Positions 1 to 8,906 of a DNA stretch of 64,000 bases are shown here, piece by piece. The notes beneath the pieces were generated by a model. The model searched no databases. It was not told where the DNA came from and saw only the letters and a program-made list of their open reading frames with translations. The stretch is taken from positions 1 through 64,000 of the IMG/VR virus record IMGVR_UViG_3300042945_003354; one strand, written 5' to 3'. Each line of letters begins with the position of its first letter. Position 1 is the first letter of the stretch. The DNA comes from a virus. The translations under genes and the position numbers were made by a program.

Positions 1-196
1 GGTCGCTCGCGGCTGTTGGCTGAGTCGGAATGGCGATGTCGATATGCGCATCCAAGCCGTCCACGATCCGCCTGGAAATCTCGGCTCGCGTGCCTTCCGT
101 ATCGAGTCCCATGGATTCCGCGATGGCAATCACATCCGTTTTGCGGGGCAGTTCGGCAAGTGATTCGATGGTGTGAGGCGTAGCGGATTCGTTCAT
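1..196 (-). CDS. hypothetical protein, 3' part cut by the window edge
   Basis: An open frame runs from an ATG at 196 off the left edge, giving about 65 residues (begins MNESATPHTIESLAEL). The stretch with DVIAIAESMGLDTEG followed by RAEISRRIVDGL looks like a SAP-type or helix-extension-helix nucleic-acid-binding motif, but this is only a pattern resemblance. It lies just downstream of the next minus-strand gene (stop at 210) and probably shares its transcript. Confidence 0.6.
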   Translation of the reverse strand, partial: MNESATPHTIESLAELPRKTDVIAIAESMGLDTEGTRAEISRRIVDGLDAHIDIAIPTQPTAASD

Positions 197-209
197 GGTG
201 TCGGGTTGG

Positions 210-881
210 TTATCGGATTTTGACGTTGAGACCAGCTTGGAAGTCGGTCACTTTCTGGAGCATGACATCCTGGTCCAGGCAGGTAAAGGCGAAAGGATAC
301 TCAGGGTCGCCGGCACACTTGTTCTTCCGCTTGCGCACGTCCCTCCAGTGCGCGTCGAACGTCGAGTCGGAGATCGGCTCCGCTACCACGCCGTCGTCCA
401 CCTTCGGATAAACCTCCCGCAGATCCTCGAACATGAACTCAGGACGCGGCGGACGCTCCCATCGTTGCCACAGGCGCAGGGCCAGCTCCGCGGCTTTCTG
501 CACTTCCATGGGCGCGTAGATGAAATACTCGCGATGCGTCGGCTCGATCTGGAACTTGCTGTGATAGACCAGCAGCGTCACGATGTATGGCACCTGCGCA
601 CGCACAAGCGACTCGCGAATCGGATCTCCGGACTGTCCGCTATCGTCGTAATTGCCGACGCGAGCCATCCCCTGGATGTAGTAGGTCCGCATCTGCTTGG
701 CGGACAGCACCGCGCCGTGCTTCGGATTATCCACGGGCCGCCCGAGATGATCCCGCAACTGCACATTTTTGAAAATCTGCGCGTGTCTGGCTGTGTTTTC
801 CATGCCCCAGTAATGCGTCGCCGCCCGGATTCCGTCAACCCGTTTCTCTCTAAGCAAATTACGTTTCGCGCCGGGTATCAT
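210..881 (-). CDS. hypothetical protein, 223 aa
   Basis: Unrecognised, last complete gene at the left end of the structural region. I start it at the ATG at 881 (MIPGAKRNLL): the frame stays open to 986, but that extension is arginine- and serine-rich and looks like read-out of the upstream regulatory stretch. A second possible start is the ATG of MENTARHAQ. The body is a mixed alpha/beta-looking polar protein with no membrane segment. GTATCA repeats lie over and upstream of the start. Confidence 0.6.
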   Translation of the reverse strand: MIPGAKRNLLREKRVDGIRAATHYWGMENTARHAQIFKNVQLRDHLGRPVDNPKHGAVLSAKQMRTYYIQGMARVGNYDDSGQSGDPIRESLVRAQVPYIVTLLVYHSKFQIEPTHREYFIYAPMEVQKAAELALRLWQRWERPPRPEFMFEDLREVYPKVDDGVVAEPISDSTFDAHWRDVRKRKNKCAGDPEYPFAFTCLDQDVMLQKVTDFQAGLNVKIR

Positions 882-1045
882 GGGTCGGTGCAGTGTATTT
901 GACAATCCGTGATACCCTGGTCTCGTGCGCGGCGCCCCCGAACGCGTTGAGCTACCGCGTCTTACAGATTTCGACTCGAGTATCATTTTGCCTCTTTTGA
1001 ACTTCCCGATCGAGTATCATTTAGCCGTTTGCATGATACCTTTCT
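870..1045. promoter_or_regulatory. intergenic region with repeated GTATCA/TGATAC motifs
   Basis: Between the genes ending at 1054 and starting near 881 the hexamer GTATCA or its complement occurs five times: near 875, 910, 976, 1013 and 1034. Two copies share the longer form CGAGTATCATTT. This looks like an operator or promoter array for the downstream gene. No clear -35/-10 pair was identified. Confidence 0.35.
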
Positions 1046-1053
1046 TCTGGGTC

Positions 1054-1626
1054 CTATAATGCTGGCGGCAAAACCACCTCGCGCGTGATGCGCAGAGTCT
1101 CGAACTTTCCAGGCTCCAATTTCAGCGTGTGGATGTAGTATCGGGTCGGCAGATTCAGCCACCGCGTCAGTTCCTGTTTCGCCCGTGGAACACTGCCCTT
1201 GGCTGGCTTCGGCATGCCTGGCTCTTGCAGGGATTTCAACCGCATCAGGTAGAGTGCGGTGTCTGACGTCGGCAGCGTGGCGACGTTCGGCGAGATCATG
1301 TGATACTCCGCGCCCCTGGAGCCGCCGCTGCCTTCTTCGCGCGCCTGCGTGGACTTCTCGCGAGACTCGATCAGCTGCGCTCGTGCTGCGATCAGATCGA
1401 CCAGCTGCAGGTCGCCACGATCGGACGCCGCCAGGTTATCGTCCACTTTCGCTTCCCGCAGCCGCTTCAGATCTTCGGCTTGCATCGCGGCGTATGCTTC
1501 CAAGGACAGAAGCTCTACCCGGATGTCTTTTGCGACGCCTTCGGAATCGCGGTAGTTGAGGATCTCGATCGTGGTGCCTGGCGCTGCGCTCAGTAGCGCG
1601 GCTTTGATTTGTGTGATGTCGTTCAT
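1054..1626 (-). CDS. hypothetical protein, 190 aa
   Basis: Unrecognised. The start is set at the ATG at 1626 (MNDITQIKAALL) because the longer frame runs back into the terminator hairpin at 1659-1689. The middle (residues about 55-110) is charged and helical, probably coiled coil. The last third, with TRWLNLPTRYYIHTLKLEPG, looks like a beta-rich end. It sits among portal-region genes, so a virion or assembly role is possible. Confidence 0.6.
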   Translation of the reverse strand: MNDITQIKAALLSAAPGTTIEILNYRDSEGVAKDIRVELLSLEAYAAMQAEDLKRLREAKVDDNLAASDRGDLQLVDLIAARAQLIESREKSTQAREEGSGGSRGAEYHMISPNVATLPTSDTALYLMRLKSLQEPGMPKPAKGSVPRAKQELTRWLNLPTRYYIHTLKLEPGKFETLRITREVVLPPAL

Positions 1627-1653
1627 GATGATGTGATGGTTGTTGGTGTACGC

Positions 1654-1689
1654 AAAAAGCCCGGTCACCGCACTGGGCGATGACCGGGC
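1654..1689 (-). terminator. rho-independent terminator
   Basis: Read on the minus strand, the 9-bp stem GCCCGGTCA/TGACCGGGC (1659-1667 with 1681-1689) is followed directly by TTTTT at 1654-1658. It separates the 491-aa membrane protein gene from the next gene. Confidence 0.75.
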
Positions 1690-1721
1690 AGATGAACCGC
1701 AAAGAAATTCTACATTTTGTC

Positions 1722-3197
1722 CTACGCGCTGGCCACGGCGTCCGACGCAACCGCCGGCTCGAGAATCGGAGACTGCTCCTGCTTCATCGCCATGAACTGA
1801 TCGACAGGGTCCGGGTTGTTCGGCTGCAACCGTTCGCCCTGCTCCTGCATCATGTCGCCGCCCTCGGCATCCTCACTCATGCCGCCGGCAGAGTCAGACG
1901 TGAGTTCCTCCTGCATGGCGTCGCTGACTGCCGGATCTCCGGACGGCATCCGACCTTCAAGCGCGGGGTCCGCCGCCAGCATATCGTCGCTGATTGCCGG
2001 GTCTTCGGCCATCATCTGTTCGAGCTCTGCGGAGAGCTGTGTGTCCGCCGCGGTCTTTTCCAGAATCTGCGGACGGAAATAAGTCAGCTGCAGCAGGGTG
2101 GCAATTCCGGCGAATTTTTCGATCTGCTCTTCGCCGTGCGACAGGACCTCGTCATACAGACTCGGCACGAGATCGGCGAACTCCGCAGCGGCCAGCGCTG
2201 CGACAACGGGCCGGAGCCTGGCGGACTTGCAGATCGCAACCGCCGCAAGCGCGCGCTCTGGTAGCGGCAGCGGCTCATCCGATGCTCCGCGGGCGAACTC
2301 CACCAACGCTTCCATTCCGCCGTCGCGCTGGGTTTGCACCATCCCGGCGATACCATCCCGGGCTGCCTTGTGCAGCAAGTCCGAGGTGACACACACCGAT
2401 GCCGATTTTTCGTGGGCCATCTGATCCACAGCCAGCATCAGGAATTCCTGGGCCGCAGCTTCACAGTCCGCCTCCGCCCACAACGTCGCGGCCGACTTCA
2501 GCTGCTCTTCGTCGCCAACCTCCGGCTCACTCAGGTGGCCGTCGGCAGCCACCTGGCGCACGCGCTTCGGGTATCTGGACTTCGGTGTCTGGACTGTCGG
2601 AAAGGCTTTGCGCAGTGTCGCGAAAGTGACCCCGCCGGCCGCGAGCGCAGCCAGCAGCGGCAGCGCCACAGGCGTCGCCGAGATCAGGTCATACAGATTC
2701 ATCTTGGCATCCACTGCCGGAGCCGCCGCGGCACGTTTCGACACCTCGAGGTCCGCGGCGAGAAGCGCCTCGCCCTGCGCTTCGTCCAGCAGCTTCTGCT
2801 TGTGCTTTTTCTGCAGGTAATTGTAGACGGCCTGGGTCAGCGCGTAAGCGCCGCCGGCGCCCAGAATGCCGCCCGTGACAGCCAACCCGGGCGCGATCCA
2901 CCGATTCACGTCTGACGCAGACTTCTGCTGCGGGTGCGGGGATGAGATGTAGAGCGTGTCGTCGTTCAGGCGCGATTTGTCCGCGAGCTCGTTCTCCTCG
3001 CGCAGCGACTTCAGATAGTTCAGCAGCGCCACGACCGCGCTGGCGCCGGCCCCCAGGGCCATGCCGCCGACGGCCATGTTGCGCACGAGACTTGTTCCGC
3101 GCGCGTCTTGCGCGGCGGCTACATCCGGCGAGTTGACCGTGCCGGTGAGTTTACCGGCGGCTCCTCTTGCTACAGTTTCGATCAGGTTGGTTGGCAT
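1722..3197 (-). CDS. glycine-rich membrane protein, probable virion protein, 491 aa
   Basis: Three hydrophobic glycine/alanine-rich segments lie at about residues 37-62, 104-132 and 173-196 and could span a membrane. A long soluble domain follows, ending in an acidic Met/Glu/Pro-rich tail. The body repeats a short K-x-A motif (HEKSAS, LEKTAAD, LKSAAT, SKRAAA) also seen in neighbouring structural proteins. It is upstream-coupled to the 159-aa gene that stops at 3202. Position next to portal suggests a head, pore or ejection protein; no family was recognised. Confidence 0.7.
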   Translation of the reverse strand: MPTNLIETVARGAAGKLTGTVNSPDVAAAQDARGTSLVRNMAVGGMALGAGASAVVALLNYLKSLREENELADKSRLNDDTLYISSPHPQQKSASDVNRWIAPGLAVTGGILGAGGAYALTQAVYNYLQKKHKQKLLDEAQGEALLAADLEVSKRAAAAPAVDAKMNLYDLISATPVALPLLAALAAGGVTFATLRKAFPTVQTPKSRYPKRVRQVAADGHLSEPEVGDEEQLKSAATLWAEADCEAAAQEFLMLAVDQMAHEKSASVCVTSDLLHKAARDGIAGMVQTQRDGGMEALVEFARGASDEPLPLPERALAAVAICKSARLRPVVAALAAAEFADLVPSLYDEVLSHGEEQIEKFAGIATLLQLTYFRPQILEKTAADTQLSAELEQMMAEDPAISDDMLAADPALEGRMPSGDPAVSDAMQEELTSDSAGGMSEDAEGGDMMQEQGERLQPNNPDPVDQFMAMKQEQSPILEPAVASDAVASA

Positions 3198-3201
3198 GGT
3201 G

Positions 3202-3681
3202 TCAGAACTGCATGTATTGGACTTCTTGGTAAGTGATGAACACGACCCAGGAGCCTTCGTAGGGTTGCTTTTCCAGCACGGAGATCGCCAGCGTCGGCGT
3301 CTCCGGGTCTGCGGATGCTTTCAGCAGGCGGTTGTACTCGGCCAGGTCCGCCGGTTTCGATAGTGTGAGTATTTTGGTCTCGGGGTTGACGAGTCGCACG
3401 GATGACGGCTGCTCCGCCATCTGCCCGCGGATGGACGGTTTGCTTCCCCACCTGGTATCGGTCGGTCGCGTCGGCGTTTCGTCGTCATCCTTGGTTGCGT
3501 CCTTGTCGTCCGGACCCGCGGGCGGACGGTCTTCAAACCGATCCGCATCGACTTTCGCGAACTTCTCCTGGTCCTCCGCCGAAAGCGCGGAGGCGGATTT
3601 TTCAAACATCTCTTCAGCGCTATCCATCAGCGCGGCTTCCTGCTCTGCGGGCGTTGAGCGTTTTGTTTTCGCGTCAGACAT
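3202..3681 (-). CDS. hypothetical acidic protein, 159 aa
   Basis: The first 100 residues are charged and low complexity (PPAGPDDKDATKDDDE) and probably disordered. The last 60 residues look folded (ILTLSKPADLAEYNRLLKAS, then a strand-rich end). FEKSAS occurs at residues 26-31, the motif shared with other presumed virion proteins here. The start overlaps the 3' end of the next upstream gene by 8 nt, so the two are likely translationally coupled. Function unknown. Confidence 0.6.
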   Translation of the reverse strand: MSDAKTKRSTPAEQEAALMDSAEEMFEKSASALSAEDQEKFAKVDADRFEDRPPAGPDDKDATKDDDETPTRPTDTRWGSKPSIRGQMAEQPSSVRLVNPETKILTLSKPADLAEYNRLLKASADPETPTLAISVLEKQPYEGSWVVFITYQEVQYMQF

Positions 3682-4258
3682 TGTAGCGTGAGCGTGTTGT
3701 TTTTGCGGCGGGTTGAACTTCGTTCGCCATGTCCTCCTCGATGTCGTTCTTCAGCTTTCGATACGCCTTGACCTTCTCCATAATGATCGCGTTCTCCGCC
3801 GATGACTGCTCGGCGTTGCGTGACAGCAGAAACGCGAGCGAACCCAGTGCAGTTCCGGTGAGCGCACCGCCGGCTGTGAGGGTCTTGAGGATGTTCCCGC
3901 CGATGTTGTCATGCAACGCCACGGCGGCCGGCAGCAAGGCAGCCCCGGCCTCCTTGCGCAGCTCCTCCTGGTTTGCGAGCGCGCGACGGACACTGTCCGT
4001 GAAGCGCCGATAAGAGGCGTGCCACGTCGCAGTTTTTTCGAGGTTGCGGAAGAGAATGCACACCGGCGAATGCGCGTCGCCGAATCCTTCAAAAAGATCT
4101 GCGGCCAGCTTGCACAGCTGACGCTCAAAAGGGATGCCCTCTTCGCTGGTCATGACGCGCTGTCTGCCCTGCCGACGCAGCATCTCGTTGCGTCCGATTC
4201 CGAACGCGGAAGCGGCCAGTCCTTGTCCAAACGCGAATCCTACAGCGGTTGCATTCAT
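3674..4258 (-). CDS. hypothetical membrane-associated protein, 194 aa
   Basis: I choose the ATG at 4258 (MNATAVGFAFGQGLAAS). The frame is open for another 150 codons upstream, but that extension is antisense-like, Cys/Arg/Trp-rich and overlaps the well-coded 287-aa gene. The N-terminus is Gly/Ala-rich and a second hydrophobic stretch (LTAGGALTGTALGSLAFLL) lies near residue 140. A charged coiled-coil-like helix forms the C-terminus. LEKTAT matches the motif shared by nearby structural proteins. Confidence 0.6.
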   Translation of the reverse strand: MNATAVGFAFGQGLAASAFGIGRNEMLRRQGRQRVMTSEEGIPFERQLCKLAADLFEGFGDAHSPVCILFRNLEKTATWHASYRRFTDSVRRALANQEELRKEAGAALLPAAVALHDNIGGNILKTLTAGGALTGTALGSLAFLLSRNAEQSSAENAIIMEKVKAYRKLKNDIEEDMANEVQPAAKTTRSRYNV

Positions 4259-4263
4259 AAATG

Positions 4264-5127
4264 TTACAGATAGTCGGTGATTGAAACTTGTCCCAGAATG
4301 TTGCGGCTCGGACCGGCGTCGTAGCCATACCCCATCGCGCCGCCCAGCATACCACCCGCAATCATTGGTAGCAAGCCTTTGGAGCCCAGAAAACGCACGG
4401 CCAGCGCGCCAATGCCGGCACCAGTCGCAGTGCGGAGTAGGCGATAGAGGTCCTCCTGATCGGAAGATCTGGCACTCGCAAGAGCGCGCAGGATCAGCGC
4501 GCGCTGTCCGGAGTTGATCGACGGATCGCTGTTCAACAGTTGAATGACGAGAGGCAACCAGTCCGTCGCTGCCTGCTTTGAGAGCCACGCCTCGCGGCGG
4601 TTGTGCTTGCTCTGCGCCCATGCAGTGCCGGCCGCGCCAACGCCGCCGGCAAGCAGCGCAGCCATGAGCGCGCGCTTGATCGGACTCCCACCCTCCCGCT
4701 TGCTGGGTCCCCACAGATAGCCACCCACTCCGCCGGCCAGCGCCGACAGCAGCCCGGCCGTTCCGACGGCCTTGCCCTGCGACGAACTCCCCCAGTCAAG
4801 CGCCTTGCCGATGCCGCTGGCAATCGAATCGTTCCACTGCCGCGCGGGGGTTTTCGGAATGCGCTGCAGCGGCGCATACCCGTTGTTGGCCGCTTCTTGC
4901 AGATGCATCATCCGGTAGGCCGGATCGAAACTCAGCTTGTACTCGTCGGGAGTCATATACACCCGGGAGTCGTCTGGCGAGAGCCCAATGGAAGCCTTCG
5001 GATGTTGGAACGAAATTTTACCGTCAGGTTCGTTCCGAAAATCCCACACCTCGCCCTGCAGGTGGTGCGGAATGGACTTCGGAACCGCGCCGTGCGGTAT
5101 GAGCGGATGCACGATCTCCTCGCTCAT
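4264..5127 (-). CDS. glycine-zipper membrane protein, probable virion protein, 287 aa
   Basis: The soluble N-terminal 110 residues are followed by glycine-zipper hydrophobic segments at about 120-140, 153-171 and 234-270. The segment LSKQAATDW repeats the K-x-A motif of the cluster. The start overlaps the 79-aa gene upstream by 4 nt (ATGA). Such glycine-zipper proteins beside a portal often act in the head or in DNA ejection, but no homologous family was recognised, so that role is inferred only. Confidence 0.65.
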   Translation of the reverse strand: MSEEIVHPLIPHGAVPKSIPHHLQGEVWDFRNEPDGKISFQHPKASIGLSPDDSRVYMTPDEYKLSFDPAYRMMHLQEAANNGYAPLQRIPKTPARQWNDSIASGIGKALDWGSSSQGKAVGTAGLLSALAGGVGGYLWGPSKREGGSPIKRALMAALLAGGVGAAGTAWAQSKHNRREAWLSKQAATDWLPLVIQLLNSDPSINSGQRALILRALASARSSDQEDLYRLLRTATGAGIGALAVRFLGSKGLLPMIAGGMLGGAMGYGYDAGPSRNILGQVSITDYL

Positions 5128-5363
5128 CGCCGTCCTCCACTTCCGTTCCCGACGTGCGGGGAGTTCTGTCCTGGATACTTTGCCACCCAGTTCTCCGAGT
5201 CAAACCGGTCCGCTGCGTCTGTCGCACTTCCACGCGGAGTCGCCGCGTGATCGTGGTCGAAACTCAGTTCGCCTTCCGTCAACTTCTTGGACGCGGCTGC
5301 GGCAACTTCCTGCACCGCCGCCTCGCGGAGTTTTCGTGGGTATTGGGATTTCTGGTGAGACAT
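5124..5363 (-). CDS. small hydrophilic protein, 79 aa
   Basis: Lies between portal (stop 5382) and the glycine-zipper protein, with an ATGA overlap to the latter. It is charged and Ala/Asp/Ser-rich (KLREAAVQEVAAAASKKL then a disordered tail). It could be an assembly or scaffold-type partner by position; no family recognised. Confidence 0.55.
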   Translation of the reverse strand: MSHQKSQYPRKLREAAVQEVAAAASKKLTEGELSFDHDHAATPRGSATDAADRFDSENWVAKYPGQNSPHVGNGSGGRR

Positions 5364-5381
5364 CGCATCGAGACTATACGA

Positions 5382-7253
5382 TTATTGCTGCTGTCCGGCA
5401 AGCATTTGCCCGACTTGGGCGCGACCTTGCGAACCAGCCTGCGCGCGCATCTTTTCCATGGCGTCTTTCGCCGCGGCGTAAAGCGTCGGATTGATTGCCT
5501 CGGCCCGCTGCATCTCCTTGCGGTGCGAATTCGGCTGCTGCGTGTGCATCTGGATCCACTGCTGGGCGATCTCCTGGGCGCGCTGCTGCACCATGGTCGG
5601 GTCAGCATTTGTATCGACGGCGTAATCCAACGGAGAAGCGGGGGCGCCGCCTGCGCCGGCCGCCGCACCAGCCCCGCCCTGAGCGGTCTGCTGCATGGAC
5701 TGCTCGGCCGCTGCCATTGCGAGATCGGCCATGGAACCCTGCGTGCGTTCCTTCTCGTAATTCTTCGCAAGCTCTTCGGCTCCGCGCTGAATCTCCTGAT
5801 CCTCCTCGATGGCCCGAATGTTCGCGGCCTCCGGGTCGGTGACTCCGATGTCCGGGTAGACATCCTTTCGGGGGATCTCGCGGTTTGCGGCGAGCTGCAT
5901 GCGCAGCTGCATCCACTCGGCGTTGTATGCCACGACCGGACGCTTGAGTCGCACCTCCATCTCCTTCGATTCGAAGGCTCGCTGCACCGTGCGCGCGATA
6001 AATTTGAGCAGCCCGTCGAGTTCTGCGTAGAGCCACTCATACTGCCGCTCGAACATGCGAATGGCATTCGGCAGCTGCTCCGGATTCAGCGTGCCACGGA
6101 ATAATTCACGCGGGAATCCAAGCCCGTCGAACAGCTGGTTGGTGTATGCCTCCACGACGTCATACAGCACCATGGCCTTGCCTCCGCCGTCGAAGGTCTG
6201 CATCTCGATCGGGAACGGCACCGCGTGGATCGATGTGGCGTCCCTCCGGCGCGCGGCGATCATGTTCTGCATCTCCGAGCGCCAGCGCGACATCAGTGTG
6301 GTGAGCACGGCGTCGCCGATGTTTCCACCGAAGTTCGGACTCAGCACTCTCGTCGGATGCAGGAATTCCTGCGCGACGGCGAAGTCCGCCTTCCGGTAAA
6401 TCGCCAGTTGGTAGAGCGCATCGTAGTGCATCAGCACTTCCGGCACTGCCCATCCGGAATCGGAGACTCCGCACGGCGTCGGCGATCGAAAATGATGCAC
6501 CTCGCCCTTGCGGAATCGATAGTCCTTGTTCTTCGAGATCGCCTCCAGCAGACCGCGCGGCGTGTTGTTGATCTCGTGCAGCTTGTTGTGCTTGACCCTG
6601 GCCTCCATGTCCGGAGGAATCCGGTAGATGTATTCCGTCGTGTCCGCGTGGTGCGGCGAGTCCAGATCCACGTAGCGCGGGTCCAGGAAGATGATGGAGA
6701 AGCGGTCAGGCGCAGCAGACGGCTTGTCGCGGAATTCCAACCTCACAGTCGGCAGATCGGCCATCTTGCGCTTTTGTTTCGGCAGCTTCGCCGCCGCTGC
6801 CATGTCCGGCACCTCGTAAACCATATCGGACCAGTGATACTTCACCAAATGTTCCGGAAATATGTCCAACGAAATGGCGCGCTGGAGTCCGTCGCGGTTG
6901 TCGACGAGCCAGCGATCGAACGGCTCGACGCAGCGGACGAACGCCTGGCCGTAGATGGCCCACTCTGTGCCGGCCTTCTGCATCTTCGAGAAGATGCGCA
7001 GCGTTTCCGTCAGCAGCCGCTCCAGCTTCTTCTGTTCGTCCTTGTCGCCCGCGTCGACGAATTCGATCCCGGTGATGAAATAGGAAATTACCCGGTTGCA
7101 TACTGCTCCGTACAGACGGTTGGTCCGGTAGAGATAGAGACACAAGTCGAACGTGGACTTGATGTCGCTCGGGAATGAATCTGTCGACGGAAGCAGGAAT
7201 GGATCTCCAAACTTTTTGGAACCGTTCAGAAAGGAGTTGGAGATGACGGCCAT
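5382..7253 (-). CDS. portal protein
   Basis: The 623-aa length, overall sequence character and head-gene setting fit a myovirus-type portal, the dodecameric ring through which DNA enters and leaves the head. Supporting stretches are an N-terminal FLNGSKKFGDPFLLPSTDSF with LYGAVCNRVISYFITG, a central region with FLHPTRVLSPNFGGN and a stem-like region with LGFPRELFRGTLNPEQLP. A long helical crown follows, then a low-complexity Gln/Ala/Gly C-terminus (residues about 520-623). The gene heads the cluster of head-region genes running leftwards. TerL, its partner, is 43 kb away on the other strand. Confidence 0.8.
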   Translation of the reverse strand: MAVISNSFLNGSKKFGDPFLLPSTDSFPSDIKSTFDLCLYLYRTNRLYGAVCNRVISYFITGIEFVDAGDKDEQKKLERLLTETLRIFSKMQKAGTEWAIYGQAFVRCVEPFDRWLVDNRDGLQRAISLDIFPEHLVKYHWSDMVYEVPDMAAAAKLPKQKRKMADLPTVRLEFRDKPSAAPDRFSIIFLDPRYVDLDSPHHADTTEYIYRIPPDMEARVKHNKLHEINNTPRGLLEAISKNKDYRFRKGEVHHFRSPTPCGVSDSGWAVPEVLMHYDALYQLAIYRKADFAVAQEFLHPTRVLSPNFGGNIGDAVLTTLMSRWRSEMQNMIAARRRDATSIHAVPFPIEMQTFDGGGKAMVLYDVVEAYTNQLFDGLGFPRELFRGTLNPEQLPNAIRMFERQYEWLYAELDGLLKFIARTVQRAFESKEMEVRLKRPVVAYNAEWMQLRMQLAANREIPRKDVYPDIGVTDPEAANIRAIEEDQEIQRGAEELAKNYEKERTQGSMADLAMAAAEQSMQQTAQGGAGAAAGAGGAPASPLDYAVDTNADPTMVQQRAQEIAQQWIQMHTQQPNSHRKEMQRAEAINPTLYAAAKDAMEKMRAQAGSQGRAQVGQMLAGQQQ

Positions 7254-7266
7254 CGGTTAAAGCGTG

Positions 7267-8073
7267 TCAGTTTGCGCGCGGACGATCGAAGTCCAGCCTG
7301 GCTGCCCCGGCGACATTAGCGACGGATTTGCCGACCTCCGGGAACCGCGCGCTGGCGCTCTTCTCGCCCTCCGCAATGGGCTCGCCGGTTTCGTCGTCAA
7401 CGCGATCGCTCGGTCGTCCGGAAACGACCGAAGGAACTCCGTCATGTAATACGCCTTGTTTTTCCACGCTGGCAGACTGAGGCAAAAAGCAGAGCAAGTC
7501 AATCCCAACCCCCGGATAAAGCTGCATCGGCGGCGCCAGGCACAGCACGCGCACGCGCGGGGAATCGCGGTGCTCCAGAAAGCTGATCTCCAGTTCAGAT
7601 CCCGGGTGCGGCGCGAACATCGACTCCGAAGATCTCACCATGATCAGCAGCAGGTGCTTGACGCGATGCAGATGCATCGGCTCGGCGCTGCTCCACGCGA
7701 CTGGTGATTTGACGTCGCCAATCGGCGTGTGGAACACCAGCGTGAGTTTCTTCCTGGTGCGATCGCTCAGGCACTTGGCCACGGCCAGCAACTCGCTCTC
7801 TGCCTCGGTGCCGAGCAGTTGCACAAGCACCGGTGGTATGCGTATTCCCGCTTCGCGAACCGTGACAATGGGCGAGTCCGGAATGTCATACTCCGGCGTC
7901 GGGACCGCAGGAATGCGAATTGTGGCCTGCTCGATTTCGTCCGCTTCGATGACCTCGCTCAGGTCTCCGCTGCGCATTCTCGCCACCAGCGCGTCGGTGG
8001 CGTCACCTGGGTTCGGGGGTCTGGATCCGGACTTCGCGCTCGAGTCCGGCGGCATGGTGGGTTGTGAGTGCAT
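7267..8073 (-). CDS. hypothetical protein, 268 aa
   Basis: Unrecognised, directly upstream of portal. The N-terminal 60 residues are proline- and charge-rich. A folded, beta-rich middle (ELLAVAKCLSDRTRKKLTLV, then MQLYPGVGIDLLCFLP) is followed by a polar tail. The first ATG at 8073 overlaps the end of the preceding gene by 71 nt; an in-frame ATG at 8055 (MPPDSS) shortens the overlap. The position suggests a head-assembly role. Confidence 0.6.
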   Translation of the reverse strand: MHSQPTMPPDSSAKSGSRPPNPGDATDALVARMRSGDLSEVIEADEIEQATIRIPAVPTPEYDIPDSPIVTVREAGIRIPPVLVQLLGTEAESELLAVAKCLSDRTRKKLTLVFHTPIGDVKSPVAWSSAEPMHLHRVKHLLLIMVRSSESMFAPHPGSELEISFLEHRDSPRVRVLCLAPPMQLYPGVGIDLLCFLPQSASVEKQGVLHDGVPSVVSGRPSDRVDDETGEPIAEGEKSASARFPEVGKSVANVAGAARLDFDRPRAN

Positions 8074-8719
8074 TGATTCTGGTAATGTGACGTTCGACTA
8101 GGTCGTAGGTCATGGGTTGCTTGTCGATTCTGCCGTCTATTTTGTGGTGCCGGCTGACGAACATACGGCGCTGTCCATCTGCGCCCCGTTCCATCGTCGC
8201 GACGATTCGGTGCGGTGCGAATTTGTCAGCCAGCGGTATCAGCTCCGGGTGCTGCGTCAGGGAGACGTCCACGCTCGTCGGCCAGCCGGCGTCGTAGCGC
8301 AGCGTGAACCAGCCGCGTAGCCCGAACGCGTTGAACGCGAGAACGCAGATCGACAGCGCGCAATCGGTGGCCAGCTGCATCGCTTCCGAGAAAGTTGCCG
8401 CCGACGCCCATCCCACCATGGCCTCCACGCAGGTGCGCGTCACCCGCGCGGGTGCCACGCTGCTCAGCGGCTGGCCGACGACGTCGCAGATGCGCGCAGC
8501 CCGCCCGGTTCGCATCCGTCCGCGATACGGCTTGCTTTTGGAAAGCAGCCGCTTGGCAGTAATCTGCGAGCAGTTCAGCAGCTTCGCAACCGCAGCGCAG
8601 CGGTTCGGGAAGCCGTCGGCATACGAGGACAGGTATTGCATCAGCAGCGGAGTCGACTCCGCTGGCAGCAGACGGTTCTCCGCCCTGCCGATGACACCAC
8701 CGGCCGGTCCCGCTGACAT
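8003..8719 (-). CDS. hypothetical protein with helix-turn-helix-like N-terminus, 238 aa
   Basis: Residues about 35-60 (RCAAVAKLLNCSQITAKRLL) have the spacing of a helix-turn-helix. The rest includes Cys-containing helices and a beta-rich end. A DNA-binding protein upstream of portal could be a small terminase subunit, but nothing beyond position and the HTH pattern supports that. The start directly abuts the stop of the 60-aa gene upstream. Confidence 0.6.
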   Translation of the reverse strand: MSAGPAGGVIGRAENRLLPAESTPLLMQYLSSYADGFPNRCAAVAKLLNCSQITAKRLLSKSKPYRGRMRTGRAARICDVVGQPLSSVAPARVTRTCVEAMVGWASAATFSEAMQLATDCALSICVLAFNAFGLRGWFTLRYDAGWPTSVDVSLTQHPELIPLADKFAPHRIVATMERGADGQRRMFVSRHHKIDGRIDKQPMTYDLVERHITRINALTTHHAAGLEREVRIQTPEPR

Positions 8720-8902
8720 TTACTTCGAGCCCATGATAGTCTTGAAGAATCCGGACACGTTGCGCTCGCGCCGCGTGTCCTGCTTCACATAACTCGCATT
8801 CAGCGCGCTGCGGCGGGGCTCCGCAATGATCGCTGTGCTGTTGCCGTAACCTTGGTGGCGGGCGTTGCGGATCTGCTCTTGTGTGGGTTGGGATTGGCTC
8901 AT
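8720..8902 (-). CDS. small basic protein, 60 aa
   Basis: Starts at the ATG at 8902 (MSQSQPTQEQIRNARHQGYG); the longer open frame upstream lies inside the RNA polymerase fragment gene and is rejected. Basic and polar, with FFKTIMGSK at the end. It sits 4 nt after the stop of the beta-fragment gene and immediately before the HTH protein. Function unknown. Confidence 0.5.
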   Translation of the reverse strand: MSQSQPTQEQIRNARHQGYGNSTAIIAEPRRSALNASYVKQDTRRERNVSGFFKTIMGSK

Positions 8903-8906
8903 GGAA

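Noticed and set aside
950-1000. A tRNA-like GGTAGCTCAACGCG on the minus strand
   Set aside because: Only a D-arm-like string is present; no acceptor stem, anticodon arm or T-arm could be paired.
3674-4714. Long N-terminal extension of the 194-aa protein
   Set aside because: It overlaps the well-coded 287-aa gene in another frame and has shadow-like composition; the ATG at 4258 is kept.
5154-6104. A 316-codon plus-strand frame opposite portal
   Set aside because: Shadow of the portal gene with Leu/Arg/His-rich composition and no motif.
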